A program made the translations under genes and the position numbers. From NCBI RefSeq assembly GCF_017873715.1, contig NZ_JAGGKM010000002.1:372001-436000 (forward strand): a stretch of 64,000 bases of DNA, written 5' to 3'. The notes under the pieces were generated by a model, which ran no database searches, was not told the origin of the DNA, and saw only the letters and a program-made list of their open reading frames with translations. Below are positions 32,310 to 44,410 of the stretch, piece after piece. How positions within the stretch are numbered: the stretch's first letter is position 1; every line of letters starts with the position of its first letter. The stretch is from Cytobacillus luteolus (GTDB lineage: Bacteria; Bacillota; Bacilli; Bacillales; Bacillaceae_L).

Positions 32310-32313
<4 letters not shown>
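31213..32313 (-). CDS. pyrAA: Carbamoyl phosphate synthase (pyrimidine-specific), small subunit
   Basis: Glutamine amidotransferase subunit that supplies ammonia to PyrAB. 366 residues from ATG 32313 ([13 protein letters not shown]), which overlaps the pyrC stop as ATGA and has a GGGGAGTG site upstream; an earlier in-frame start at 32337 is unlikely. Class I amidotransferase triad: catalytic Cys in GICLGHQLF, His and Glu in [10 protein letters not shown]. Confidence 0.97.
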
Positions 32314-34513
<2,200 letters not shown>

Positions 34514-34524
34514 TTATAAAAAAA

Positions 34525-34645
34525 ACACCCCGACTATTTTTAAGTCAGGGTGTGTAAAAAGCGGCTTTTTCGCGTGACGAAGCAACAGAAATTGGTTCTT
34601 TCCTGCTTACGCCACTAACCACACCCTTGGAAGCATCTCTGTGCT
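34525..34645 (-). promoter_or_regulatory. PyrR attenuator in the pyrP-pyrB gap
   Basis: Minus strand: a PyrR-binding-loop-like sequence AGCACAGAGATGCT (34632-34645), then a terminator with stem ACACCCTGAC/GTCGGGGTGT (34525-34553) and a run of eight T, just before pyrB. The binding loop keeps the CAGAGA core, but its flanking stem is AGCA/TGCT where the usual sequence is AGTCC/GGCT. UMP-bound PyrR would favour termination. Confidence 0.8.
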
Positions 34646-34661
34646 TTTTTAAAAGGTGATA

Positions 34662-35987
34662 TTATGCAGCTGAATCTTTATCTAATTCATCTATATTTTC
34701 TCCATTTTGATCTTTTCCTGGTAACACTAGATTTAGAATAATCCCTAGAATTGCAGCTAATGCCATTCCATGTAGTTCAAACTTGTCTCCGATATGAATG
34801 AATGCTCCACCGATTCCAATTACTAGGATAACAGAAGAGATTATTAAGTTACGCTTTTGACCAAAGTCAATCTTACCATCAACTAGCATACGCAAACCTG
34901 ACGAAGCAATGATTCCGAATAGCAAGATTGAAACCCCACCCATTACCGGTGTAGGAACCGAGCTAATTAATGCAGTTATTTTTCCAATAAATCCAAAGCA
35001 TATCGCTATAACTGCGGCACCAGCAATTACAAAGATGCTGTACACTCTTGTGATAGCAAGTACACCAATGTTTTCTCCATACGTTGTATTAGGAGGTCCA
35101 CCAATTAATGCTGCTATCATTGTAGCCACACCGTCTCCTAGAATTGAAACGTGTAGACCAGGTTTTTTAACATAGTCTCTCCCTACTACATTTCCAAGAA
35201 CCATTTGGTGCCCGATATGTTCAGAGATTGTTACAATTGCAACTGGTACCATTAGTAAGAAGATCTCCCACGAGATAGTAGGTGTGTAACTTACAAATGG
35301 AATTAAGAAATCTGGTGCTGCGATCCAAGGAGCCTGTGCAATTCCAGTTAAATCTACAAGACCCATAAAGCTTGCGAACAGATATCCACCTACAATCCCA
35401 ACAAGTATAGGGATAAGACCGAAGAATCCTCTAAAAAAGATCGCACTTACAATTGTGATTGCGAGTGTAACTAACGCTACAATAAGATGTTTTGAACTAT
35501 AGACTAGCTCTCCAGCTGGCGCACCTGGATTTTCATACATTGCCATACCTACTGCAACACTTGCTAACCCTAGTCCAATAACTATGATTACAGGTCCAAC
35601 AACTACTGGAGGGAGAATTCTCAGTACCCATTTATATCCTGCCATTTTAATAATTAATGCAACTACACCATATGCTAAACCGGCAAGAAAGCTTCCTACC
35701 ATTGCTGCACCCGGACCATCTACTGTTTGTGCTGCAATAATCGGTGCAATAAAGGCGAAGGAAGAACCAAGATAGGCTGGAACTTGACCTCTTGTAATTA
35801 ATAAGAAGGCAATTGTACCTAATCCACTAGAAATTAATGCGACTGCCGGACTTAATCCTACTAAGTACGGCACCAAGATTGTAGCACCGAACATCGCGAA
35901 AAGGTGCTGTAAGCTTAAAGGTAACCATTTACCCATTGATGGAACATCTTCTACATCTAAAAGTACTTTTTCTTCTTTTGTACTCAT
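34662..35987 (-). CDS. pyrP: Uracil permease
   Basis: NCS2/nucleobase-ascorbate family uracil:proton symporter, 441 residues with about 12-14 hydrophobic segments. Start at ATG 35987 (MSTKEEKVLL), with GGAGG ten bases upstream; an in-frame start at 36098 would run through the attenuator stem and is rejected. Conserved QHLFAMFGATILVP near the N-terminus and the family signature GGPPNTTYGENIGV near residue 280. Confidence 0.96.
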   Translation of the reverse strand: MSTKEEKVLLDVEDVPSMGKWLPLSLQHLFAMFGATILVPYLVGLSPAVALISSGLGTIAFLLITRGQVPAYLGSSFAFIAPIIAAQTVDGPGAAMVGSFLAGLAYGVVALIIKMAGYKWVLRILPPVVVGPVIIVIGLGLASVAVGMAMYENPGAPAGELVYSSKHLIVALVTLAITIVSAIFFRGFFGLIPILVGIVGGYLFASFMGLVDLTGIAQAPWIAAPDFLIPFVSYTPTISWEIFLLMVPVAIVTISEHIGHQMVLGNVVGRDYVKKPGLHVSILGDGVATMIAALIGGPPNTTYGENIGVLAITRVYSIFVIAGAAVIAICFGFIGKITALISSVPTPVMGGVSILLFGIIASSGLRMLVDGKIDFGQKRNLIISSVILVIGIGGAFIHIGDKFELHGMALAAILGIILNLVLPGKDQNGENIDELDKDSAA

Positions 35988-36072
35988 TCTAAATTCCTCC
36001 TCATTATATATCGTCTCTATTATTTGTGATTTAATCCATGCTTGTTTAGTTTCAATGTGGAGGTAATAAAAA

Positions 36073-36166
36073 ACCTCTTCGTGGCTTTTAAGACACAAAG
36101 AGGTGATGTAACCCTGCTTTATACAGCAAGAATTAACTTCTCCACCTTTGTTAGTCTCTCAGGACT
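36073..36166 (-). promoter_or_regulatory. PyrR attenuator in the pyrR-pyrP gap
   Basis: Minus strand: canonical PyrR binding loop AGTCCTGAGAGACT (36153-36166), then terminator stem ACCTCTTTGTG/CACGAAGAGGT (36073-36104) followed by TTTTTT. Controls read-through into pyrP and downstream genes. Confidence 0.88.
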
Positions 36167-36179
36167 AGCTTAAAAGGAA

Positions 36180-36728
<549 letters not shown>

Positions 36729-36769
36729 CTACACCTCACATTTCTTATTGTATAATAAGAAAACGGAAA

Positions 36770-36872
36770 AACCCCTCTCACCATTGGTGAGAGGGGTTGG
36801 ATTTGCACACAAATAGATACAGCAATCCTATTTGTTATCTTGCTCCGCTTCCTTCTCAGCCTCACGGGACTG
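36770..36872 (-). promoter_or_regulatory. PyrR attenuator in the pyrR leader
   Basis: Minus strand: PyrR binding loop AGTCCCGTGAGGCT (36859-36872), then a 13-bp terminator stem AACCCCTCTCACC/GGTGAGAGGGGTT (36770-36798) and a short T-run. Lies between the promoter and the pyrR start. Confidence 0.9.
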
Positions 36873-36900
36873 TGTTAAAGGTACATATTTAACTATAGAT

Positions 36901-36929
36901 ATCATAATAAAATAATCGAAATTTGTCAA
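36901..36929 (-). promoter_or_regulatory. SigA promoter of the pyr operon
   Basis: Minus strand: perfect TTGACA, 17-nt spacer, TATGAT. The -35 hexamer contains the TGA stop codon of ylyB. The expected transcript start is about 15-20 bp before the first PyrR binding loop. Confidence 0.85.
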
Positions 36930-37840
36930 CTACGATTTTTCAATAAAGTCAGGAGGCTTTTAAACTCTTCAGGTAAAGGAGCTTCAAATTCCAAATACTC
37001 ATTCGTCCTCGGATGGGTAAAACCTAAGACTCCAGCATGTAAGGCTTGCCCATCAATCGACAAGGTTTTCTTAGGACCATATTTAGGGTCACCAGCTAGT
37101 GGATACCCAATGTATTTCATATGAACACGAATTTGATGAGTTCTCCCAGTTTCTAATTGACATTCAACAAATGTAAAATCTTTAAAACGATCTATAACAT
37201 TAAAATGCGTTACCGCTTCTTTACTATTTTCATCTGTTACTGTCATACTTTGGCGGTCTCTTTTATCTCTTCCAATAGGCGCATCAATGGTACCATGGTC
37301 ATGTGGAATAGTACCATGAACAATAGCTTTATATTTTCGAGTAACTGTTTTTTTGACCAATTGATTTACTAATGATTCATGTGCCAAGTCATTTTTTGCA
37401 ACCATAAGCAGACCTGACGTGTCTTTATCAATACGGTGCACAATGCCTGGTCTTAACACTCCATTAATACCCGAAAGATCTTTACAATGTGCCATTAACC
37501 CATTTACTAACGTACCTGTCAAATGACCGGGTGCTGGATGAACGACCATCCCTCTTGGTTTATTTACAACCAGTACATCACTGTCTTCATAGTAAATCTC
37601 TAAATTCATTTCTTCTGCTACAACATCAAGTTCTTCGGGATCTGGGATAGTAATAATGATTTGATCCCCATCTGCTACTTTATAGTTAGGCTTTATTTCT
37701 TTTCCATTTACTATAACTTGTCCCTCTTTAATCCATTGTTGTACTTGAGTTCTTGACCATTCATTATTGATTGCAGAAACTGCTTTATCAATGCGGTCAC
37801 CCTGTTGTTCTTGTTGTATAGTTAACTCGATTTGATTCAT
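36926..37840 (-). CDS. ylyB: RluD-type 23S rRNA/tRNA pseudouridine synthase (YlyB)
   Basis: Pseudouridine synthase of the RluA/RluC/RluD family, 304 residues. N-terminal S4 RNA-binding domain (~14-75), catalytic motif [11 protein letters not shown] with the essential Asp, and C-terminal [14 protein letters not shown]. Which uridines it modifies cannot be read from sequence alone. It overlaps lspA by 4 bp. Confidence 0.94.
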   Translation of the reverse strand: MNQIELTIQQEQQGDRIDKAVSAINNEWSRTQVQQWIKEGQVIVNGKEIKPNYKVADGDQIIITIPDPEELDVVAEEMNLEIYYEDSDVLVVNKPRGMVVHPAPGHLTGTLVNGLMAHCKDLSGINGVLRPGIVHRIDKDTSGLLMVAKNDLAHESLVNQLVKKTVTRKYKAIVHGTIPHDHGTIDAPIGRDKRDRQSMTVTDENSKEAVTHFNVIDRFKDFTFVECQLETGRTHQIRVHMKYIGYPLAGDPKYGPKKTLSIDGQALHAGVLGFTHPRTNEYLEFEAPLPEEFKSLLTLLKNRS

Positions 37841-38304
37841 TTACTTTCTCCTTCTTTAAATTTCCCTTCAAACAATGTTAGTACTAGAATAATTCCGACT
37901 CCTACAACTAATGCTGAGTCTGCGATATTGAAAATAGGGAAATCGTATGTGAAAATGTATGTATTTATAAAATCTACAACTTCTTTTCGGAAAATACGGT
38001 CGATAAAATTACCAATTGCTCCACCCAGCATTAATCCCAATGCATAACCCATTATACGCTGATTTTTAGGAAGCTTTTGAATATAGGTTATAAGTATAAT
38101 TACTACAACTACCGTAATAATGTAAAAAAACCACATTTGACCTTGTAATATACCCCAGGCTGCCCCTCGATTCCTATGAGAAGTAATGTAAAGGAAACTT
38201 TCAATTACAGTTATACTTTCCCCAAGTGACATGTATGTAACAATTGCCCATTTTGTAATTTGATCAAAGACAATAATGACTAATGCGATTAAATAATAAA
38301 TCAC
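37837..38304 (-). CDS. lspA: Lipoprotein signal peptidase (signal peptidase II)
   Basis: Membrane aspartyl protease that removes signal peptides from prolipoproteins. 155 residues with four transmembrane helices. The catalytic aspartates lie in [10 protein letters not shown] and [11 protein letters not shown]; the NRGAAWGIL motif is also typical. Followed by ylyB with a 4-bp overlap; the ylyA terminator lies ~100 bp upstream. Confidence 0.96.
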   Translation of the reverse strand: MIYYLIALVIIVFDQITKWAIVTYMSLGESITVIESFLYITSHRNRGAAWGILQGQMWFFYIITVVVVIILITYIQKLPKNQRIMGYALGLMLGGAIGNFIDRIFRKEVVDFINTYIFTYDFPIFNIADSALVVGVGIILVLTLFEGKFKEGESK

Positions 38305-38405
38305 AAATGAACCCCCATCTTAACATTTTATGTACCTTTAGAATTTTAGCATAAGTTAGTCCACATATACAATGAAGTTCCTTTTAATTTCGCCGTACAA
38401 TGAAA

Positions 38406-38432
38406 AACAGAAGTGACAAACTCACTTCTGTT
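38406..38432 (-). terminator. Rho-independent terminator of ylyA
   Basis: Minus-strand 11-bp stem AACAGAAGTGA/TCACTTCTGTT, 5-nt loop, followed by TTT. The stem starts in the ylyA stop codon. Confidence 0.85.
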
Positions 38433-38793
38433 AATGTGTTAATTGAGGATTATACGTTTGGGGATATGCGGTTTTTTGATAAAAATAACTATAAGCAAAA
38501 TCGTAAATCGTTCTTGCAGTTGGAAGTACATTTAATTTTTCAAGGGGAATCTCTTCTCCTGTTTCCTCACAGACACCATACTTACCATTTTCAATTTTCC
38601 AAAGTGCTAACTGAACATCCTGTAAATCTTCCTTTACATGATGCAAGATAATTTTTTCTTTTTCACTATTATCACCTTCATAGCCTAATTCAGCACTCAT
38701 TTCATAATATGCGGAATGGGAAAAAAGTCTTGTTTGAAGTTCGTCTTTCATCATAAGTAATTCTGCTTTAATCTCTGCATATTGACCGTTCAT
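38431..38793 (-). CDS. ylyA: TraR/DksA-type RNA polymerase-associated protein YlyA
   Basis: DksA/TraR-like protein of 120 residues. In B. subtilis YlyA is reported to bind RNA polymerase and influence SigG-dependent germination genes. N-terminal coiled-coil-like half (MKDELQTRLFSHS...) and a C-terminal segment IENGKYGVCEETGEEIPLEKL that corresponds to the zinc-finger position but has only one cysteine, so it probably binds no zinc. Strong ribosome-binding site AAGGAGG. Monocistronic with its own terminator. Confidence 0.88.
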   Translation of the reverse strand: MNGQYAEIKAELLMMKDELQTRLFSHSAYYEMSAELGYEGDNSEKEKIILHHVKEDLQDVQLALWKIENGKYGVCEETGEEIPLEKLNVLPTARTIYDFAYSYFYQKTAYPQTYNPQLTH

Positions 38794-39020
38794 TCGAACG
38801 CCTCCTTGTAATGCTTTTGATTAACGCTGATCTGTTAGTAGTGATAGTGTAACCGAAAACAATATCTTTAAAAGCCCACAAGTTTTTCCTTTAAAGCTCT
38901 TCATAAAATAAACAGCCTTATAAGTCGTTCAATGAAAATATACGCAAGAATGGTTTGTTATGTGTCGGCAGACAAGACTAATGAAAATTTCAAAGCGATT
39001 TTTTTCAATTAAAAATGAAA

Positions 39021-39045
39021 GAAAACCCGCATCTAGCGAGTTTCC
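39021..39045 (-). terminator. Rho-independent terminator of ileS
   Basis: Minus-strand stem GGAAACTCGC/GCGGGTTTTC with loop of 5 nt, followed by TTTCATTTTT, 30 bp past the ileS stop. The rest of the 38794-39075 gap holds no ORF and no clear promoter. Confidence 0.85.
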
Positions 39046-39075
39046 TTTGTATTATTTTATGAGAAAAAGCAATTT

Positions 39076-41841
39076 CTATGATTGATAACTAGTATTCACA
39101 ACATTTGCACATCTCGTACAAAGTGTTGGATGTTCTTCGACTTGACCTACTGTTGTTGTTACAACCCAACAGCGCTCACATGTTTCCCCTGTAGCAGTAC
39201 CAACAACTATTTTTACATCTTCAAAATTTTGTGCATTCTTAGGTGCATCGTTGATACTTCCACCAATTTCAAACCCAGAAACAATGAATAGTTGTTTAAG
39301 GTTTTCATCAACAGATGCCAATAATTCTTTCGTTTTATCGTTAGGATATAATACAATACTAGCACTAAGTGATTTACCTATAACTTTTTCGTTCCTAGCT
39401 ACCTCAAGTGCTTTTAAGACATCGTCTCTTAAGGTCATAAATGAATCCCATTTTGCTTCAATTTCATCCTGATTAGTAATGGTTTTCACTTCAGGCATAT
39501 CAACCAACTGAACACTTTCTTCGGTTACAAAAGCGATTTGCTCCCAAACCTCATCAGCAGTGTGTGGTAAAATTGGTGCCATCAATTTTGTTAAAGCAAG
39601 CAAAGTTTCATATAACACAGTTTGAATTGCACGACGTTCTTTATTGTCAGCAGATTCGATATACAGTACATCCTTGGCAAAATCTAAGTAGAACGAACTC
39701 AATTCAATCGTACAGAAATTATGAACAGCATGGAAAATAGCAGCAAATTCATAGTTGTCATAAGATTTCTTAACCTTAGCAATAAGCTTATTTAATTTAA
39801 CTAGCATGTATTGATCTACTTCTCTAAGCTCTGAAACATCAAGTGCATGATCTGGAGTAAAATCAGCTAAGTTACCTAGTAAGAATCGATAGGTGTTACG
39901 AATTTTACGGTAAACTTCAGCTACTTGCTTTAAAATATTATCAGAAACCCTTACGTCTGATTGATAATCAACGGATGCTACCCATAAACGAAGAATATCT
40001 GCTCCGAGTTGATTCATTACTTTTGATGGTACTACAACATTACCTATTGATTTACTCATTTTTCGACCTTCGCCATCTAGAGCAAATCCGTGACTTAGAA
40101 TACCTTTGTATGGTGCTTTACCTGTAACTGCAACAGCTGTCGATAAAGAAGAGTTAAACCAACCACGATACTGATCAGAACCTTCTAAATATAAATCCGC
40201 AGGGCGCTGTAAATCGTCACGTTCAACTAACACTGCTTGGTGTGAAGATCCAGAATCGAACCATACATCCATGATATCCTGTTCTTTTGTAAATGTTCCA
40301 TTTGGACTTGACTCGTGAGTGAATCCTTCAGGTAATAAATCCTTTGCTTCACGTTCAAACCAAACATTTGACCCATGTTCTCTAAATAAGTTTGATACAT
40401 GATTGATTGTTTCATCATTGATAATAGGAGTTCCATTTTCACCGTAAAACACTGGGATTGGTACTCCCCATGCACGTTGACGTGAAATACACCAGTCCCC
40501 ACGGTCACGTACCATGTTAAATAGACGAGTCTCGCCCCATGCAGGTACCCATTTTGTTTCTTTCACTGCATCCATTAATTCATAACGGAAATCTTTGATG
40601 GATGCAAACCATTGCGCCGTTGCACGGAAGATGGTTGGTTTTTTTGTACGCCAGTCATGTGGGTACGAGTGGGTGATAAACGAAAGTTTTAACAGTGCAC
40701 CTACTTCTGACAATTTCTCAGAGATTGGCTTATTCGCCTCATCATAAAATAGGCCCTCAAACCCTTCAGCCTCAGATGTCATATAACCCTTTTCATCAAC
40801 AGGACATAATACATCTAATCCATATTTTTGCCCAACAATAAAGTCATCCTCACCATGGCCCGGTGCAGTATGAACACAACCAGTACCTGACTCAGTAGTA
40901 ACATGCTCTCCGCACATCACTAGGGAGTCACGACCATATATTGGGTGTTTAGCAATTACGTTTTCTAGTTCTTTACCTTTTACCTTTTTAACGGTTGAGA
41001 CATTTTCCCATTCAAACTCTTTTGTTACACTTTCAAGTAAATCTGTAGCTACAACATATTTTTTATCACTAACTTCAACAACACTATAATCTAGGTCTGG
41101 ATGTACAGAAATGCCAAGGTTAGCTGGAATAGTCCAAGGTGTTGTTGTCCAGATAACAATCTGTTCATTTCCTTCTAGAACACCCTTACCATCTTTCACC
41201 TCAAAGCCAACATAGATAGAGGCTGAGCGCTTATCTTGATATTCAATTTCTGCTTCAGCTAGTGCTGATTCACTTGAAGGAGACCAATAGACAGGTTTTA
41301 ATCCTTTATAAATGTAGCCTTTTTTTGCCATGTCACCGAAAACTTTTATTTGTTGTGCCTCGTACTCAGGCTTTAAAGTGATGTATGGATTATCCCAGTC
41401 TCCTCGAACACCCAAACGTTTAAACTGCTCACGTTGACTATTAATTTGTTCGTAAGCATACTCTTCACATAGCTTTCTAAATTCAGCAACCGACATTTCT
41501 TTACGGTTTACTTTTTTATTTTTCGTGAGAGCTGTTTCTATTGGTAATCCGTGAGTGTCCCATCCTGGAACATACGGAGCACAAAATCCACTCATGGATT
41601 TATAACGAACGATAAAGTCCTTTAAAATTTTATTAAGAGCATGACCCATGTGGATATCCCCATTAGCATATGGAGGGCCATCATGTAAAATAAATAATGG
41701 GCGATCTTTCGTGTGCTCTTGTACCTTTTTATAAATATCCATTTCTTCCCACTTAGTTTGCAACTGTGGTTCTCTGTTTGGTAGATTTCCACGCATTGGG
41801 AATTCGGTTTTAGGCATTAATAACGTATCTTTGTACTCCAT
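39076..41841 (-). CDS. ileS: Isoleucyl-tRNA synthetase
   Basis: Class I synthetase, 921 residues, bacterial type. HIGH motif as HMGH (residues 64-67), editing (CP1) domain with [18 protein letters not shown] motif [10 protein letters not shown] near residue 597, and a C-terminal zinc finger with cysteine pairs CERCW and CTRC. Regulated by the T-box leader upstream. Confidence 0.98.
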   Translation of the reverse strand: MEYKDTLLMPKTEFPMRGNLPNREPQLQTKWEEMDIYKKVQEHTKDRPLFILHDGPPYANGDIHMGHALNKILKDFIVRYKSMSGFCAPYVPGWDTHGLPIETALTKNKKVNRKEMSVAEFRKLCEEYAYEQINSQREQFKRLGVRGDWDNPYITLKPEYEAQQIKVFGDMAKKGYIYKGLKPVYWSPSSESALAEAEIEYQDKRSASIYVGFEVKDGKGVLEGNEQIVIWTTTPWTIPANLGISVHPDLDYSVVEVSDKKYVVATDLLESVTKEFEWENVSTVKKVKGKELENVIAKHPIYGRDSLVMCGEHVTTESGTGCVHTAPGHGEDDFIVGQKYGLDVLCPVDEKGYMTSEAEGFEGLFYDEANKPISEKLSEVGALLKLSFITHSYPHDWRTKKPTIFRATAQWFASIKDFRYELMDAVKETKWVPAWGETRLFNMVRDRGDWCISRQRAWGVPIPVFYGENGTPIINDETINHVSNLFREHGSNVWFEREAKDLLPEGFTHESSPNGTFTKEQDIMDVWFDSGSSHQAVLVERDDLQRPADLYLEGSDQYRGWFNSSLSTAVAVTGKAPYKGILSHGFALDGEGRKMSKSIGNVVVPSKVMNQLGADILRLWVASVDYQSDVRVSDNILKQVAEVYRKIRNTYRFLLGNLADFTPDHALDVSELREVDQYMLVKLNKLIAKVKKSYDNYEFAAIFHAVHNFCTIELSSFYLDFAKDVLYIESADNKERRAIQTVLYETLLALTKLMAPILPHTADEVWEQIAFVTEESVQLVDMPEVKTITNQDEIEAKWDSFMTLRDDVLKALEVARNEKVIGKSLSASIVLYPNDKTKELLASVDENLKQLFIVSGFEIGGSINDAPKNAQNFEDVKIVVGTATGETCERCWVVTTTVGQVEEHPTLCTRCANVVNTSYQS

Positions 41842-41945
41842 AAAAACATTTCTCCTCCAACTTTGGTTTCACTTTCATCATTGCCAAAAATAATCATTTA
41901 CTATCAGCTTTAATGAAATATACATAATTTTTTAAAAATACAAAA

Positions 41946-42190
41946 AGACCTTCTCATCCCAAAAGGGACGAGAAGGTCTCGCGGTACCACCCTTAAATGA
42001 CTAATAAAAATACAATTAGCCCACTCAAACATTCTTAACGTGAATGATTCGCCTAAACTTACTTAAGGTTCAGAAAGGAACTCCAGGGTGATCTTCATAT
42101 TTTATCCTTAGTCAGGCTCACACCGTCCCTGACTCGCTTTGTAAGTAAAATAAAACACTACTGTCCCCATCATCGTTAACTATTTAATAA
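41946..42190 (-). ncRNA. T-box riboswitch (isoleucine specifier) of ileS
   Basis: Minus strand: the invariant T-box AAGGGTGGTACCGCG (41980-41994) precedes a terminator with a 15-bp stem starting AGACCTTCTCGTCCC (41946-41979) and TTTTT. A specifier ATC (42090-42092) lies in the sequence GAAGATCACCC after the stem I base, matching Ile. Uncharged tRNA-Ile should stabilise the antiterminator. The 5' end is set from the promoter at 42196-42224. Confidence 0.95.
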
Positions 42191-42195
42191 AATTT

Positions 42196-42224
42196 ACTAT
42201 AAATTATATGCTATAAATTGTCTA
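42196..42224 (-). promoter_or_regulatory. SigA promoter of ileS
   Basis: Minus strand: TAGACA, 17-nt spacer, TATAGT. The -35 hexamer contains the TAG stop codon of divIVA. Confidence 0.7.
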
Positions 42225-42740
42225 AACGTCAAGTTTGCTTCTGTTATCTTCAGAGTCATCAAAAACAGGTTCCACATTGTATTTCATTAAGTGGTCCCAG
42301 TCATCAGATTGAATTAGATCTAGTTGTGCTTCAATCAGCATTTTAAAACGATTTCTAAAAACTTTAGACTGTTTCTTGAGCTCTTCAATTTCAATAGCAA
42401 TCTTTCTTGATTTAGCAAGAGATTCATTAATAATACGATCAGCATTTTTTTCTGCTTCTTTAATAATAAGTTTCGCTTCTTTTTGAGCATTTCTTTTTAC
42501 GTCTTCAGCAGTCTCTTGAGCTATTAAAATTGATTTATTCAAAGTATCTTCAATATTTGTAAAATGACCTAATTTCTCACCTTGCTCTGCCAATTTAGCT
42601 TCTAGTTCCTTTTTTTCACGAATGACCAATTCATAGTCCTTAATCACTTGGTCAAGAAATTCATTAACTTCATCTTCATCGTATCCACGAAATCCTTTAT
42701 TAAACTCTTTGTTATGAATATCTAATGGTGTTAAAGGCAT
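42222..42740 (-). CDS. divIVA: Cell-division/polar scaffold protein DivIVA
   Basis: Coiled-coil protein that binds negatively curved membrane at poles and septa and recruits MinJ, RacA and others. 172 residues from ATG 42740 (MPLTPLDIHNKEF), with GGAGGTGG upstream; an in-frame start at 42794 would add 18 residues upstream of that ribosome-binding site. N-terminal membrane-binding domain with the conserved FRGYDEDEVNEFLDQV, then coiled coil to about residue 150. Confidence 0.96.
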   Translation of the reverse strand: MPLTPLDIHNKEFNKGFRGYDEDEVNEFLDQVIKDYELVIREKKELEAKLAEQGEKLGHFTNIEDTLNKSILIAQETAEDVKRNAQKEAKLIIKEAEKNADRIINESLAKSRKIAIEIEELKKQSKVFRNRFKMLIEAQLDLIQSDDWDHLMKYNVEPVFDDSEDNRSKLDV

Positions 42741-42834
42741 ATTGCCACCTCCAATAAGTAGTAGTGTTAGTCCATATATTTCACTATTCGACATATTCGA
42801 CGTTAAAAGTCAAAATCCTGCAATGATTCTGGAA

Positions 42835-43608
42835 TTATTTTTGTTTCCCTACAATGATTCGCCATTTTTCCTTTTTTGTTTTTCCTTCAATAGTAAGAAG
42901 TTTACTTCGTCCAAACCCACGAAGGGAAAGTACATCTCCTTCTTTACACTCAAAAGCTGTTTGTTCTACAATTTTCCAATTAACCTTAACCAAACCAGAT
43001 TGTATAAACGCTTGAATCTTTTGCCTAGACAAGTTATAGATGGAAGATAGTACCACATCAAGTCTCATTGAAGAAACTGTTGTGGAATGTTCATCCCACG
43101 CTTCCTCAGTTAAGACAATATTGTCAAAAGAAATTTCTTTAAGAGAAACTGTCGCTTTTCCGACTGATTCCAGGTTCACCCGAATATAATCTCCTATTTC
43201 TTTTGCTACAATAATCTGAACGAGGTCACCAGAGACAAGGATATCCCCAAACTTACTCCTCTTTACACCTAAAGACATTAGGGATCCTAATATTTTACGG
43301 TGATCAATTGTAACAAATTTAGAAGGATACACAATTTGAAAAACAGATAACTGAAAATCATCAACTGCGGGTTTATAATATTCAGGGTATAGAAGTGCCC
43401 TTTTTCTTTCGGTAGAATCATGTCCACCGTAGAAGCTAACCTGAACTTCTGAGTCATTACCGATGATAAGTTTCATCATATCCTGTTCTCTAGGATCTAG
43501 AAAGTCTGTTGTTTTAGGAGCGTATTGTGTAAGTACAGTTTCCTTCCATGACATTACTTGATCAATAAAGGCATGCTCTTCTTTTCGAAAATGTTGATAG
43601 ATATTCAT
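42835..43608 (-). CDS. ylmH: S4-domain RNA-binding protein YlmH
   Basis: 257-residue YlmH/RqcP2-type protein; the B. subtilis protein has been implicated in ribosome quality control in addition to its link to the division cluster. The C-terminal S4 domain (~180-250) is seen in RLDVVLSSIYNLSRQKIQAFI and SLRGFGRSKL. The N-terminal part (HDSTERKRALLYPEYY) is family-typical. RqcH is also in this window. Confidence 0.92.
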   Translation of the reverse strand: MNIYQHFRKEEHAFIDQVMSWKETVLTQYAPKTTDFLDPREQDMMKLIIGNDSEVQVSFYGGHDSTERKRALLYPEYYKPAVDDFQLSVFQIVYPSKFVTIDHRKILGSLMSLGVKRSKFGDILVSGDLVQIIVAKEIGDYIRVNLESVGKATVSLKEISFDNIVLTEEAWDEHSTTVSSMRLDVVLSSIYNLSRQKIQAFIQSGLVKVNWKIVEQTAFECKEGDVLSLRGFGRSKLLTIEGKTKKEKWRIIVGKQK

Positions 43609-43653
43609 ATAAATGATTTCTCCATATACTAAATTAGGTCGAACTACTTAAAG

Positions 43654-43675
43654 AAACTCGGCTAATGCCGAGCTT
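43654..43675 (-). terminator. Hairpin between ylmG and ylmH
   Basis: Minus-strand 9-bp stem AAGCTCGGC/GCCGAGTTT with a 4-nt loop followed by CTTTAAG. The weak T-run suggests an attenuator or processing site rather than a full terminator. Confidence 0.55.
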
Positions 43676-43693
43676 CAAGAATTGTACTATACA

Positions 43694-43954
43694 CTAAAAC
43701 ATTCCAAATAAAGTATTTAATCCAATTGAAGCAAAATTCAAGACAAAAATAGCTACAATTGGCGAAATATCGATCATACCTAATGGTGGAATAATCTTTC
43801 TGAAAGGTTCTAAGTATGGCTCACAAATTTTTGTAAGAAATTGGCCAATCCTAGACTCTCTCGCATTTGGAAACCAAGACATTAAGATGTACGCAATTAA
43901 TGCATATGAGTAAAATTGAATAGCTGTTTGTAAAATACCTTGAAGTAAATCCAT
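43694..43954 (-). CDS. ylmG: YggT family membrane protein YlmG
   Basis: 86 residues with two hydrophobic segments (~5-25 and ~62-84) flanking the loop [15 protein letters not shown] and [14 protein letters not shown], which are the YggT-family signature. Function is not settled; relatives affect nucleoid and thylakoid or division organisation. 5 bp after sepF. Confidence 0.93.
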   Translation of the reverse strand: MDLLQGILQTAIQFYSYALIAYILMSWFPNARESRIGQFLTKICEPYLEPFRKIIPPLGMIDISPIVAIFVLNFASIGLNTLFGMF

Positions 43955-43959
43955 CTAAT

Positions 43960-44397
43960 CTACCACCTCTTCTCAGATAACTCATCCTCTGTAACAACGT
44001 CTGAAATATTACCAGAAACATCAACATTTTCAGGTGTACATAGGAAGATATTTGTCCCAATACGCTGAATATCCCCACCTATCGCGTAAACAGTACCACT
44101 TAGGAAATCAACAATACGCTTTGCTTGATCGTGCTGAATTCGTTGTAAATTAACTACAACTGCACGTCTGTTCTTTAAATGGTCAGCAATTTCTTGTGCT
44201 TCAGCATAAACTCGAGGTTCAAACAATACAACCTTAGAAGATTTTTGTACACTTTGTAAGCTTACTACATTTTGTTTAGCTGAAGATCTAGTAGCCTTTA
44301 CAGGTTCAAGTTCCTCTTCTTCAAAATATTCATCTTCATTGTAGTCATATTCATCTTCTAATGCAAAAAAGCTTTTGAATTTATTTTTTATACTCAT
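43960..44397 (-). CDS. sepF: Cell-division protein SepF
   Basis: FtsZ-bundling protein that tethers FtsZ to membrane. 145 residues: a short N-terminal amphipathic membrane anchor ([15 protein letters not shown]), an acidic linker rich in Tyr/Asp/Glu, and the conserved C-terminal SepF domain ([37 protein letters not shown]). It lies between ylmE and ylmG. Confidence 0.96.
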   Translation of the reverse strand: MSIKNKFKSFFALEDEYDYNEDEYFEEEELEPVKATRSSAKQNVVSLQSVQKSSKVVLFEPRVYAEAQEIADHLKNRRAVVVNLQRIQHDQAKRIVDFLSGTVYAIGGDIQRIGTNIFLCTPENVDVSGNISDVVTEDELSEKRW

Positions 44398-44410
44398 CTA
44401 TCCTACCTCC

